Shown here: piece after piece, positions 22,001 to 33,816 of the stretch
How positions within the stretch are numbered: position 1 is the stretch's first letter
Layout of the letters: each line of letters opens with the position of its first letter
Source of the DNA: Amaranthus tricolor
Lineage: Eukaryota > Streptophyta > Magnoliopsida > Caryophyllales > Amaranthaceae
NCBI RefSeq assembly: GCF_026212465.1
Contig: NC_080051.1
Coordinates: 335,001-399,000 of the forward strand
DNA: 64,000 nt
Direction of reading: 5' to 3'
Notes under the pieces: model-generated
Told to the model about the DNA's origin: nothing
Seen by the model: only the letters and a program-made list of their open reading frames with translations
Database searches by the model: none
Position numbers and translations under genes: made by a program

Positions 22001-23268
22001 TTTTGATTCAACCATTGAATCATGTATGGCTCGGGGTGTGGAGTGGCGGTGAGATTAAGCTTGTCCACCATGGTCTTTGAAGCGACATTAGTGCAACTTC
22101 CTCCATCAATGATAAGCGAACAGATCTTACCTTTAACCGTACATTTTGTGTGGAATATTGCTTCCCTTTGTGGGTTTGGATCTTTGGCTTTGACCCCACT
22201 AAGAGCTCTTCGCATAACCAATAATTCTCCTTCATCTGGATATATCATTTCCTCATCAAGTTCAGCATTGTCACAGAAATCCTCCTCGTTTTCCTCTTGA
22301 TGATCATCAAATTCAACCAAGTTCACCATTTTTCGGTTTGGGCATTCGGATGAGATATGTCCTAAGCCTTGACACTTAAAACATCTCCTAGGTGTGAATG
22401 AATTGGTGTTTGCTTTGGGTGTATTGGGTACGCTTACGGGCTGCTTTAAATGATTATTTTGCAAAGCTTTTGAATCTTGCGAATGGGCTTTAGAATAGGG
22501 ATGGGGAGTGTTCTTTTGGTAGGAATTGAAATTGGTCGTTCTTGCTGAAGTGAAACGTGAGGTTTCCTTCATTTTAGTTCTTTGTTGTTTTTCCACTTTA
22601 TGTGCAAGGTTAATTAAATCATCAAGGCAAGCATAAGGTTGTAATTCAACAATGTTTCTGATTTTTGAATCTAAACCATTTAAAAATCTTACCAAAGTTT
22701 GATGATCATCCTCCTTAAGGTCGCACCTCATTATCATTGTCTCGAACTCTCGACCATACTCTTCTACACTCCTGCCATCTTGTTGTAGATGTTGAAGTTT
22801 GGTGAAATTCTCTTGCATGTAGTATGAAGGCAGAAACTTTTCCTTCATTTGCTTCTTCATCTTTTCCCATGATCTAATCTTGTCTTTCCCTTCTCTTTCT
22901 CGTTTTGCACATTTGCTAGCCCACCAAGTAGAAGCATATTTGCGCAATTTTAATGCTACTATCTTTACCTTCTTTTCTTCATCCGTATTCTTGTAATCAA
23001 ATACTCTTTCAACGGTTCTTACCCATTCAAGGAACTCATCTCCATCTAATCTTCCTTCAAATTCTGGAATGTCGACTCTAAGATCATCTCCACGGCTTGT
23101 TTGCCTACTAACTTTAGGACTTTCAGACTCATAATCCCCACCTTCCCTTAAGGTGCGTTTTAGGTCTAGATACTCTTTAAGTTGGGTTTGTAGGTATTTA
23201 ATGGTGGCATTTTGCTCTTCAACAATTCTGCTCAAATCACTTGTTTCTCCTTCACCACTTTGAGACAT
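18877..23268 (-). CDS. B1 gag-pol polyprotein
   Basis: The protein is 1463 aa, beginning MSQSGEGETSDLS. Its ATG lies only about 65 bp downstream of the 5' LTR. Domain order: an N-terminal heptad-rich stretch (about 10-40); gag (about 65-215); CCHC knuckle (C296, C299, H304, C309); an acidic linker; protease IDGGS (D388); reverse transcriptase FDD (735-737); RNase H (D882); integrase D1132, D1193, E1229 (D-X35-E); and a GPY/F-like module at about 1367. The last 41 or so residues are encoded by the 3' LTR. There are no stops or frameshifts, so the element could be autonomous. The protease and tail resemble CRM elements (inference). It is clearly distinct from the polyprotein of element A, although the domain order is the same. 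The B3 and B4 proteins read the same. Confidence 0.96.
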   Translation of the reverse strand: MSQSGEGETSDLSRIVEEQNATIKYLQTQLKEYLDLKRTLREGGDYESESPKVSRQTSRGDDLRVDIPEFEGRLDGDEFLEWVRTVERVFDYKNTDEEKKVKIVALKLRKYASTWWASKCAKREREGKDKIRSWEKMKKQMKEKFLPSYYMQENFTKLQHLQQDGRSVEEYGREFETMIMRCDLKEDDHQTLVRFLNGLDSKIRNIVELQPYACLDDLINLAHKVEKQQRTKMKETSRFTSARTTNFNSYQKNTPHPYSKAHSQDSKALQNNHLKQPVSVPNTPKANTNSFTPRRCFKCQGLGHISSECPNRKMVNLVEFDDHQEENEEDFCDNAELDEEMIYPDEGELLVMRRALSGVKAKDPNPQREAIFHTKCTVKGKICSLIIDGGSCTNVASKTMVDKLNLTATPHPEPYMIQWLNQNKGIPVNSQVLLSFSIGNSYKESLLCDVIPMDACHVLLGRPWQYDRKVMHDGFKNTHTFVLNKKKITLAPYAPGHNSKLQATLTNFHSLIPILKSEQHEFVERKELLLLNDETESVLHDHPLLVPLLDEFAHVFPIEIPNGLPPKRDIQHKIDFIPGSTLPNKPAYRTNPKETEEIRRQVDELLAKGLIRESISPCAVPTLLVPKKTGEMRMCVDSRAINRITIKYRFPIPRLNDLLDDLYGSKVFSKIDLRSGYHQVRIYEGDEWKTAFKTKEGLYEWLVMPFGLSNAPSTFMRLMNQTLKPFLGQFVVVYFDDILVYSQSEDEHVKHLHQVFSVLAKEKLYGNLEKCQFFSESVKFLGFIVSIEGIKADEKKVEAIRDWPVPTTIHQVRSFHGLASFYRRFVPNFSSIMAPITELTKHKTIEWNSKAQAAFDTIKDKLTTAPVLALPNFEDIFEVECDASGVGIGGVLTQNNKPLAYFSEKLNDAKRKYSTYDKEFYAIIRCLEHWRHYLIAKEFVLHSDHEALKFIQSQHKLQSRHAKWVEFLQTFHFTIKHKAGKLNTGADALSRRYLLLSTLNTKVVGMELLKECYIDDVDFGEIFEKCHNKPQGLFYLFQGYLFRGNQLCVPRHSVRETLIKEYHEGGLGGHFGEEKTIALVSETFFWPKLAKDVIHIIKRCVQCLKAKAHKTSQGLYQPLPTPQNPWEDVSLDFITGLPRTSNNKDSIMVVVDRFSKMAHFIPCHTTHDAVNIANLYFKEIVRLHGIARSMVSDRDSKFLSHFWLTLWKKMGTKLNFSSSSHPQTDGQTEVTNRTLGTLLRALITKNPKQWEQLLPHAEFAYNRVPSKTTGFSPFFIVYGLNPLTPIDLTPFPTPLKFSHDAETRANEIQKLHKQVVEKIEKMNNKVKEKVDQKRKEVIFKEGDLVWIYLRKDRFPTQRKSKLSARIDGPFEILEKVNDNAYKLELPSSYGVSSTFNVADLITFHEEDMLPSLRSSFSKEGEDDVGSPTSSSAELAKINIMMHQMEDAKIQGPKLKSFNFVVIN
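19004..19017 (-). promoter_or_regulatory. B1 polypurine tract
   Basis: On the minus strand this reads AAAGAAGGGGAGGA, directly adjoining the 3' LTR. Equivalent tracts are at 29139-29152 (B2), 47584-47597 (B3), 53085-53098 (B4) and 63220-63233 (B5). Confidence 0.9.
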
Positions 23269-23318
23269 GGTGTTATGCTTTGTGAATGAACGAAATTAAG
23301 GCTCGGAGCGTAGCCTTG

Positions 23319-23330
23319 GCTCTGATACCA
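23319..23330 (-). promoter_or_regulatory. B1 primer binding site (initiator tRNA-Met)
   Basis: On the minus strand this reads TGGTATCAGAGC, three bases inside the 5' LTR. Equivalent sites are at 37610-37621 (B2), 51899-51910 (B3) and 57400-57411 (B4). Confidence 0.92.
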
Positions 23331-23333
23331 AGA

Positions 23334-24504
23334 TGATATAGATTGGTATGCCTCAAAACAAAACCAAGCTATAAGCACACGTAGTTTGCTGTTTTCGTTT
23401 AATGAATTTGTTTTTGTGATTTTTGTGGTTTTATAACAAGGGAAAAATGAAATGTATGTGTTGATTTTTCAAACTGAAAATGGCTTGCCAAAGGTTGCTT
23501 CGATACAGATACACCACGAAACAAATCTAAGGGCTCCTAAGAACACATTCAAACTTTAGCCAAAAGTATGAAAAGCATAGGAACTTCAAATTACTTAAAC
23601 TAATCCAAGTTAAAGTAAATTGCAAATAAGAACAAGGAAAATTGCTCAAAGGGTTGTGTTTGTATTATGCAAGCTGAATGCCTTCATTACATGAACTACA
23701 AGCCTATTTATACTAAAAGGAAATCAGCCCAACAAAAAATAAATAAAAAAAAAAAAAAAAATTAAATTAAAAAGCAAAAAAATCAGAATGTTGCTTGTTT
23801 CTTAACGGCTAGGAATCCACTTGCAAGTCCACTTGCAAGTTGCATCTTACAATCTTCTATGGAAATAATTAGGCTATTTTGTAGTGCATAGCTATATCTT
23901 ACAAAGTCTTCATAGGCTATTTTCTAGGCTGATTTGTTTTTTGTAGAAAAGATCTTCATGTAATAATGAACCAAAATCAGATTTCCCAACGGCTGAATTC
24001 TTGTATGATTTGCAAATATCTTCATATGTCCTTGGTTTATTTGCTGTCTCAAACAACTTGATTTTGCTAAATATATTTTTTTAATCTTCCACTTGCTGAA
24101 CCTTCATATTTATATTCTTCATATTTCCTTGGTTTATTTGCTTGATATTTTCAGCTGCTTGCTTGCGTTTCAATCGCATAATATTCGACCCATGAGCAAA
24201 ATTAAATACTAAACTCAAATAAAAGAAAAGTACAACTCGACTAACTAAGCATGAGAAATGATTAAGCTTGATCCTAAACCTGGCTTAAATCATTTCGAAG
24301 AAAACAAAAGACCCAAATACTCGAAATAAAATAAACGACTTAAATAATAAAACGACCCAAAAAAAAAAAAAGAAGACTTAGTTTATGACTACGAAATTAA
24401 AGGATTTCAGTTTTGGACCTTGAATTTTAGCGTCTTCCATTTGATGCATCATTATATTGATCTTGGCTAGCTCAGCAGAACTAGATGTAGGTGATCCTAC
24501 ATCA
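23334..24504 (-). repeat. B1 5' LTR (right copy)
   Basis: The LTR is 1171 bp, with its TATA box at 23705-23712 and A-runs of 17 and 13. It should drive minus-strand transcription of B1. The right edge meets TCAAT and satellite. Confidence 0.95.
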
Positions 24505-27500
24505 TCAATGACGAATGAACGATGAAGAATGAACAAGGATCAATGATCAATGAAGAATGAACAAGGATCAATGATCAAAGAAGAATGAACGATGAAGAAT
24601 GAACAAGGTTCAATGATCAATGAAGAATGAAGGATGAAGAATGAACAAGGATTAATGGTCAATGACGAATGAACGATGAAGAATGAACAAGGATCAATGA
24701 TCAATGAAGAATGAACGATGAAGAATGAACAAGGATTAATGGTCAATGACGAATGAACGATGAAGAATGAACAAGGATCAATGATCAATGAAGAATGAAC
24801 GATGAAGAATGAACAAGGATCAATGATCAATGAAAAATGAACGATGAAGAATGAATAAGGATCAATGATCAATGACGAATGAACGATGAAGAATGAACAA
24901 GGATCAATGATCAATGAAGAATGAACGATGAAGAATGAACAAGGATTAATGGTCAATGACGAATGAACGATGAAGAAAGAACAAGGATCAATGATCAATT
25001 ACGAATGAACGATGAAGAATGAACAAGGATCAATGATCAATGACGAATGAACGATGAAGAATGAACAAGGATCAATGATCAATGAAGAATGAACAAGGAT
25101 CAATGATCAAAGAAGAATGAACGATGAAGAATGAACAAGGTTCAATGATCAATGAAGAATGAATGATGAAGAATGAACAAGGATTAATGGTCAATGACGA
25201 ATGAACGATGAAGAATGAACAAGGATCAATGATCAATGAAGAATGAACGATGAAGAATGAACAAGGATTAATGGTCAATGACGAATGAACGATGAAGAAT
25301 GAACAAGGATCAATGATCAATGAAGAATGAACGATGAAGAATGAACAAGGATCAATGATAAATGAAAAATGAACGATGAAGAATGAATAAGGATCAATGA
25401 TCAATGACGAATGAACGATGAAGAATGAACAAGGATCAATGATCAATGAAGAATGAACGATGAAGAATGAACAAGGAGTAATGGTCAATGACGAATGAAC
25501 GATGAAGAATGAACAAGGATCAATGATCAATGACGAATGAACGATGAAGAATGAACAAGGATCAATGATCAATGAAGAATGAACGATGAAGAATGAACAA
25601 GGATCAATGATCAATGAAGAATGAACGATGCAGAATGAACAAGGAACAATGATCAATGAAGAATGATCGATGAAGAATGAACAAGGATTAATGGTCAATG
25701 AAGAATGAACGATGAATAATGAACAAGGATCAATGATCAATGACGAATGAACGATGAAGAATGAACAAGGATCAATGATCAATGTAGAATGAACAAGGAT
25801 CAATGATCAATGACGAATGAACGATGAAGAATGAACAAGGAGTAATGGTCAATGAAGAATGAACAAGGAGTAATGGTCAATGACGAATGAACGATGAAGA
25901 ATGAACAAGGATCAATGATCAATGACGAATGAACGATGAAGAATGAACAAGGATCAATGATCAATGAAGAATGAACGATGAAGAATGAACAAGGATTAAT
26001 GGTCAATGACGAATGAACGATGAAGAATGAACAAGGATCAATGATCAATGAAGAATGAACGATGAAGAATGAACAAGGATCAATGATAAATGAAAAATGA
26101 ACGATGAAGAATGAATAAGGATCAATGATCAATGACGAATGAACGATGAAGAATGAACAAGGATCAATGATCAATGAAGAATGAACGATGAAGAATGAAC
26201 AAGGAGTAATGGTCAATGACGAATGAACGATGAAGAATGAACAAGGATCAATGATCAATGACGAATGAACGATGAAGAATGAACAAGGATCAATGATCAA
26301 TGAAGAATGAACGATGAAGAATGAACAAGGATCAATGATCAATGACGAATGAACGATGAAGAATGAACAAGGATCAATGATCAATGACGAATGAACGATG
26401 AAGAATGAACAAGGATCAATGATCAATGAAGAATGAACAAGGATCAATGATCAAAGAAGAATGAACGATGAAGAATGAACAAGGATCAATGATCAATGAA
26501 GAATGAACGATGAAGAATGAACAAGGAGTAATGGTCAATGACGAATAAACGATGAAGAATGAACAAGGATCAATGATCAATGACGAATGAACGATGAAGA
26601 ATGAACAAGGATCAATGATCAATGAAAAATGAACAAGGATCAATGATCAATGACGAATGAACGATGAAGAATGAACAAGGATCAATGATCAATGAAGAAT
26701 GAACGTTGCAGAATGAACAAGGAACAATGATCAATGAAGAATGATCGATGAAGAATGAACAAGGATTAATGGTCAATGAAGAATGAACGATGAAGAATGA
26801 ACAAGGATCAATGATCAATGACGAATGAACGATGAAGAATGAACAAGGATCAATGATCAATGTAGAATGAACAAGGATCAATGATCAATGACGAATGAAC
26901 GATGAAGAATGAACAAGGAGTAATGGTCAATGAAGAATGAACAAGGAGTAATGGTCAATGACGAATGAACGATGAAGAATGAACAAGGATCAATGATCAA
27001 TGACGAATGAACGATGAAGAATGAACAAGGATCAATGATCAATGAAGAATGAACGATGAAGAATGAACAAGGATTAATGGTCAATGACGAATGAACGATG
27101 AAGAATGAACAAGGATCAATGATCAATGAAGAATGAACGATGAAGAATGAACAAGGATCAATGATAAATGAAAAATGAACGATGAAGAATGAATAAGGAT
27201 CAATGATCAATGACGAATGAACGATGAAGAATGAACAAGGATCAATGATCAATGAAGAATGAACGATGAAGAATGAACAAGGAGTAATGGTCAATGACGA
27301 ATGAACGATGAAGAATGAACAAGGATCAATGATCAATGACGAATGAACGATGAAGAATGAACAAGGATCAATGATCAATGAAGAATGAACGATGAAGAAT
27401 GAACAAGGATCAATGATCAATGACGAATGAACGATGAAGAATGAACAAGGATCAATGATCAATGACGAATGAACGATGAAGAATGAACAAGGATCAATGA

Positions 27501-27967
27501 TCAATGAAGAATGAACAAGGATCAATGATCAAAGAAGAATGAACGATGAAGAATGAACAAGGATCAATGATCAATGAAGAATGAACGATGAAGAATGAAC
27601 AAGGAGTAATGGTCAATGACGAATAAACGATGAAGAATGAACAAGGATCAATGATCAATGACGAATGAACGATGAAGAATGAACAAGGATCAATGATCAA
27701 TGAAAAATGAACAAGGATCAATGATCAATGACGAATGAACGATGAAGAATGAACAAGCATCAATGATCAATGAAGAATGAACAAGGATCAATGGTCAATG
27801 ACGAATGAACGATGAAGAATGAACAAGGATCAATGATCAATGAAGAATGAACGATGAAGAATGAAAAAGGATTAATGGTCAATGACGAATGAACGATGAA
27901 GAATGAACAAGGATCTATGATCAATGACGAATGAACGATGAAGAATGAACAAGGATCAATGATCAAT
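24505..27967. repeat. Satellite higher-order unit between B1 and B2
   Basis: The segment is 3463 bp, including one target duplication at each end. Its length equals that of 58586-62048 and of 38796-46412 once C2 and its duplicated AATGA are removed. Landmarks match unit 2 at the same offsets, including the GAATAATG variant near 25714. Confidence 0.95.
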
Positions 27968-29138
27968 TGATATAGATTGGTATGCCTCAAAACAAAACCA
28001 AGCTATAAGCACACGTAGTTTGCTGTTTTCGTTTAATGAATTTGTTTTTGTGATTTTTGTGGTTTTATAACAAGGGAAAAATGAAATGTATGTGTTGATT
28101 TTTCAAACTGAAAATGGCTTGCCAAAGGTTGCTTCGATACAGATACACCACGAAACAAATCTAAGGGCTCCTAAGAACACATTCAAACTTTAGCCAAAAG
28201 TATGAAAAGCATAGGAACTTCAAATTACTTAAACTAATCCAAGTTAAAGTAAATTGCAAATAAGAACAAGGAAAATTGCTCAAAGGGTTGTGTTTGTATT
28301 ATGCAAGCTGAATGCCTTCATTACATGAACTACAAGCCTATTTATACTAAAAGGAAATCAGCCCAACAAAAAATAAATAAAAAAAAAAAAAAAAATTAAA
28401 TTAAAAAGCAAAAAAATCAGAATGTTGCTTGTTTCTTAACGGCTAGGAATCCACTTGCAAGTCCACTTGCAAGTTGCATCTTACAATCTTCTATGGAAAT
28501 AATTAGGCTATTTTGTAGTGCATAGCTATATCTTACAAAGTCTTCATAGGCTATTTTCTAGGCTGATTTGTTTTTTGTAGAAAAGATCTTCATGTAATAA
28601 TGAACCAAAATCAGATTTCCCAACGGCTGAATTCTTGTATGATTTGCAAATATCTTCATATGTCCTTGGTTTATTTGCTGTCTCAAACAACTTGATTTTG
28701 CTAAATATATTTTTTTAATCTTCCACTTGCTGAACCTTCATATTTATATTCTTCATATTTCCTTGGTTTATTTGCTTGATATTTTCAGCTGCTTGCTTGC
28801 GTTTCAATCGCATAATATTCGACCCATGAGCAAAATTAAATACTAAACTCAAATAAAAGAAAAGTACAACTCGACTAACTAAGCATGAGAAATGATTAAG
28901 CTTGATCCTAAACCTGGCTTAAATCATTTCGAAGAAAACAAAAGACCCAAATACTCGAAATAAAATAAACGACTTAAATAATAAAACGACCCAAAAAAAA
29001 AAAAAGAAGACTTAGTTTATGACTACGAAATTAAAGGATTTCAGTTTTGGACCTTGAATTTTAGCGTCTTCCATTTGATGCATCATTATATTGATCTTGG
29101 CTAGCTCAGCAGAACTAGATGTAGGTGATCCTACATCA
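27968..29138 (-). repeat. B2 3' LTR
   Basis: This 1171-bp LTR has A-runs of 17 and 13 bases. It adjoins satellite on the left with the same flank as B1, B3 and B5. Confidence 0.95.
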
Positions 29139-32100
29139 TCCTCCCCTTCTTTGGAAAAGCTTGACCTCAAGCTTGGTAACATGTCCTCCTCATGAAATGT
29201 AATCAAATCTGCAACATTGAAAGTAGAAGACACACCATAGCTACTAGGTAGCTCTAGTTTGTAAGCATTGTCATTTACTTTTTCCAAAATTTCGAACGGT
29301 CCATCAATTCTAGCACTTAACTTTGATTTCCTTTGTGTGGGAAACCTATCCTTTCTCAAGTAAATCCATACTAAGTCACCTTCTTTGAAAATCACTTCTT
29401 TTCTCTTTTGGTCCACTTTCTCTTTAACCTTATTATTCATTTTCTCAATCTTTTCCACAACTTGTTTATGCAACTTTTGGATCTCATTAGCTCTAGTCTC
29501 GGCATCATGGCTAAACTTCAAAGGTGTAGGAAAAGGCGTAAGATCTATAGGGGTTAAAGGATTAAGGCCATAAACTATAAAGAAAGGAGAAAAACCGGTG
29601 GTCTTGCTAGGAACTCGATTATAAGCAAATTCAGCATGTGGTAGCAATTGTTCCCATTGTTTAGGATTCTTAGTAATGAGGGCACGCAACAAGGTTCCTA
29701 AGGTCCTATTGGTTACTTCGGTTTGTCCATCAGTCTGAGGGTGGCTAGAACTACTAAAGTTAAGCTTGGTTCCCATCTTTTTCCACAAAGTAAGCCAAAA
29801 ATGACTAAGAAACTTTGAGTCTCTATCACTTACCATACTTCTTGCTATCCCATGTAGTCTTACTATTTCTTTAAAATAAAGATTAGCAATGTTAACAGCA
29901 TCATGTGTAGTATGACAAGGAATGAAATGGGCCATCTTAGAAAACCTATCAACAACAACCATAATGGAATCCTTATTGTTAGAGGTTCTAGGTAGTCCGG
30001 TTATGAAGTCTAAGCTCACATCTTCCCATGGATTTTGTGGTGTAGGAAGAGGTTGGTAAAGACCTTGAGACGTTTTGTGGGCTTTGGCTTTTAGGCATTG
30101 CACACACCTCTTAATAATATGAATGACATCTTTAGCAAGTTTCGGCCAAAAGAAGGTCTCACTCACTAGAGCTATGGTCTTTTCTTCCCCAAAATGTCCT
30201 CCAAGTCCTCCCTCATGATATTCCTTAATTAAGGTCTCCCTAACACTATGTCTGGGCACACATAATTGATTACCTCGAAAGAGATATCCTTGAAAGAGGT
30301 AAAAAAGTCCTTGAGGTTTGTTATGACATTTTTCAAATATTTCTCCAAAATCAACATCATCAATATAACATTCTTTTAACAATTCCATCCCAACAACCTT
30401 AGTATTCAAAGTACTCAAAAGCAAGTATCTCCTAGATAAAGCATCAGCTCCGGTGTTTAATTTACCCGCTTTGTGTTTAATGGTGAAATGAAAGGTTTGT
30501 AGGAACTCGACCCACTTAGCATGTCTAGATTGAAGTTTGTGTTGGCTTTGAATGAATTTTAAGGCCTCATGGTCAGAATGTAACACAAATTCTTTTGCAA
30601 TCAAATAATGTCTCCAATGTTCTAAACATCTAATAATAGCATAAAACTCTTTATCATAAGTAGAATACTTCCTTTTAGCATCATTGAGTTTTTCACTAAA
30701 GTAAGCAAGGGGTTTGTTGTTTTGAGTAAGAACACCTCCAATACCTACCCCAGATGCGTCACATTCTACTTCAAAGATATCCTCAAAATTAGGCAAAGCT
30801 AGAACAGGTGCGGTGGTAAGTTTGTCTTTGATGGTGTCAAAGGCTGCTTGTGCTTTGGAATTCCATTCTATGGTCTTATGTTTTGTGAGTTCGGTGATAG
30901 GGGCCATGATTGAACTAAAGTTTGGGACAAACCTCCTATAAAAAGAAGCTAAACCATGAAATGATCTAACTTGGTGAATGGTGGTAGGAACAGGCCAGTC
31001 TCTAATAGCTTCAACTTTCTTTTCATCCGCTTTTATCCCCTCAATTGACACAATAAACCCAAGAAATTTTACTGATTCCGAAAAGAATTGACACTTTTCC
31101 AAATTACCATACAATTTTTCTTTAGCCAATACACTAAAAACTTGATGCAAATGTTTAACATGCTCGTCTTCACTTTGACTATACACCAAGATATCATCAA
31201 AATAAACCACAACAAATTGACCCAAGAAAGGCTTTAAAGTTTGGTTCATAAGTCTCATAAAGGTAGAAGGTGCATTAGACAACCCAAAGGGCATGACTAA
31301 CCATTCATAAAGTCCTTCTTTAGTTTTAAATGCGGTTTTCCATTCATCCCCTTCATAAATTCTAACTTGGTGATATCCACTCCTAAGGTCGATTTTAGAA
31401 AAAACTTTCGAACCATATAAATCATCTAACAAGTCATTGAGTCTAGGTATTGGAAATCTATACTTGATGGTGATTCTATTAATGGCTCTACTGTCCACAC
31501 ACATCCTCATTTCTCCAGTTTTCTTAGGCACAAGTAAGGTAGGGACGGCACAAGGACTTATGGACTCTCTAATCAAACCTTTAGCTAACAATTCATCAAC
31601 TTGTCTCCTAATTTCTTCGGTCTCTTTAGGATTAGTTCTATAGGCTGGTTTGTTAGGTAATGTGGAACCGGGAATGAAATCAATCTTATGTTGTATGTCC
31701 CTTTTTGGTGGAAGTCCATTAGGTATCTCAATAGGAAAAACATGCGCAAATTCATCAAGTAAAGGCACAAGCAAAGGGTGATCATGCAAAACAGATTCGG
31801 TTTCATCATTTAGCAATAACAATTCTTTTCGTTCCACAAATTCATGTTGTTCACTTTTAAGTATAGGAATCAAAGAATGAAAATTTGTTAAAGTTGCTTG
31901 TAATTTAGAATTATGGCCAGGTGCATATGGAGCTAACGTGATCTTTTTCTTATTTAAAACAAAAGTATGTGTATTTTTAAAGCCATCATGCATAACTTTT
32001 CTATCATATTGCCAAGGTCTTCCTAATAAAACATGACATGCATCCATAGGTATAACATCACATAAAAGACTCTCCTTATAACTATTGCCTATTGAAAACG

Positions 32101-32552
32101 ATAGTAAAACTTGAGAGTTTACAGGAATACCTTTGTTTTGATTCAACCATTGAATCATGTATGGCTCGGGGTGTGGAGTGGCGGTGAGATTAAGCTTGTC
32201 CACCATGGTCTTTGAAGCGACATTAGTGCAACTTCCTCCATCAATGATAAGCGAACAGATCTTACCTTTAACCGTACATTTTGTGTGGAATATTGCTTCC
32301 CTTTGTGGGTTTGGATCTTTGGCTTTGACCCCACTAAGAGCTCTTCGCATAACCAATAATTCTCCTTCATCTGGATATATCATTTCCTCATCAAGTTCAG
32401 CATTGTCACAGAAATCCTCCTCGTTTTCCTCTTGATGATCATCAAATTCAACCAAGTTCACCATTTTTCGGTTTGGGCATTCGGATGAGATATGTCCTAA
32501 GCCTTGACACTTAAAACATCTCCTAGGTGTGAATGAATTGGTGTTTGCTTTG
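29012..32552 (-). pseudogene. B2 gag-pol, 3' portion (zinc knuckle to C-terminus)
   Basis: This is the downstream part of a B gag-pol, from about residue 286 (ANTNSFTPRRCFKC) to the normal C-terminus. It retains protease, reverse transcriptase, RNase H and integrase without stops. The open frame runs a few codons into C1 and a chance Met (MDHK) opens it there. The gag start is on the other side of C1. Disrupted by insertion rather than decay. Confidence 0.93.
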
Positions 32553-33480
32553 TGATCCAATTACGCTTGGGTAGACGCGTGAAATTGGATTTGAAACGAA
32601 GATGAAGGATATTCCAAGGCTGATATGCAGCGTCTTGACAAGAGCTGGACTACCAGGCCTCCTCTCAACACAACCCCGATGCTTTCCTTTGATCAATCAA
32701 TGGAATGCTCAGTGTTCTTGGATAGAATGAAGTGTAATCTTGAAGACTGATCAAGGGTTTACACGTTCATGAAGGGTAGACTGACCCTTAGTAACCCAAT
32801 TGCACAGCAATTGAAAGAAAAACACACTTAGTGATTTTTCTGATTTTTATTCATCAAACTTGTTTCTTACAATGATTACATCATATATTTATAGAACTAG
32901 GCTACATGAACAAAGGCATGAAAATACACGTGGTTAACTAACTCTAACGGTCTTTTTTATCCATGTGAGTTGCACGTGTTCATTTAAGAACATAACAGAA
33001 TCAGAACATAAGGCAGCCTACTGTCAGTGTGTTTCTGTTGACTGCATGGCCTTCGCCTCGATTTTTCGTGCACTTCCGGTGATTGTAAGGAGGGTTCTTG
33101 GGCCATGACAGCAAGGCCCATGTAGGGAGATTCCAATTCTACCCTCCACGTCCTCCCATGAACTCTGGTCACACCTGGGATGGTCCGTCAAGGTAGCCTG
33201 GTCAGAAGGTTGGATCAACAGCTGATGGTTCTTATCTGCGACTGGGTTCCCTTGTGCTTTTGTTCTAGGTGATTGTGTGCACTTCCAACATGTTTCTTGG
33301 ACCTTTATGGCTAGGCCCATGTATAGATATGACGTCCCCATGATTGGTTAGGTCCAGATCTCCATGGTCAAGGCTTGGGTCATGCTGCAAGGTGAGCTGG
33401 TTAGCGGATTTTGCTGAGTGTCTGATTTCTCTTGTTCTGACGTTGCTGCTGGCTTTCCTTGCATGAACCAATATGGTTCA
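32553..33480 (-). repeat. C1 3' LTR
   Basis: This is a 928-bp LTR with a TATAAATATA box on the minus strand at 32884-32893. On the minus strand, 33024-33341 and 33265-33471 contain fragments similar to the LTR-encoded tail of element A (GISLHGPCCHGPRTLL and SIHGPSHKGPRNMLEV). They are in different frames and are not annotated as genes. Confidence 0.94.
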
Positions 33481-33481
33481 A

Positions 33482-33493
33482 TCCCTCCTTCTT
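33482..33493 (-). promoter_or_regulatory. C1 polypurine tract
   Basis: On the minus strand this reads AAGAAGGAGGGA, one base before the LTR, as in element A. The sequence just upstream (GAATTGAGGACAATTC) is also found just upstream of A's tract, where it encodes ELRTI. It looks like a remnant of the pol end. The C2 equivalent is at 41951-41962. Confidence 0.88.
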
Positions 33494-33816
33494 GGAAAAA
33501 GAATTGTCCTCAATTCTTGACCCTCTACTTGCATGCTTGAACTATCTAAAGGTGATATAAGCTGTTCATGCGTGCAGCTCACTGACGCACATACTTACTA
33601 TCATGGCACACTGATGCTGCACACTGACTAGCTGAATGTGTGCACAACATTGATGTGTTGTTGCATAGGACATCTTCTGAATTCGGTTGCACGCAAATAA
33701 ATCTGCTGCTGCACCACTTTCTGTGTTGTGCTTAATTCTTGAACCAACAAAACAAGAACAGTAGACTATCATACTCATTAATAGCTGCATGGAACAACTT
33801 CAGCTGCTGTTGTGTT

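Larger units (their letters stand above)
17835..24504 (-). mobile_element. Element B1: complete Ty3/gypsy LTR retrotransposon (CRM-like)
   Basis: This is a 6670-bp element, made of LTRs of 1169 and 1171 bp and a 4330-bp interior. It has TG...CA ends and TCAAT at 17830-17834 and 24505-24509. Its gag-pol is intact, with a primer site and polypurine tract in place. The two LTRs differ, as far as I can see, only in the length of two A-runs. It is the leftmost of five B bodies in the window, all in the same orientation and at the same higher-order repeat position. Confidence 0.96.

Noticed and set aside
19250..22300. Plus-strand frames of 62-92 aa inside B1 (and their copies in B2-B5)
   Set aside because: They lie antisense to gag-pol, recur only because B recurs, and show no domain of their own.
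17835..24504. Independent insertion of each B copy
   Set aside because: The same insertion base, orientation and extended flanks, and equal satellite spacing, make amplification of one insertion far more likely.
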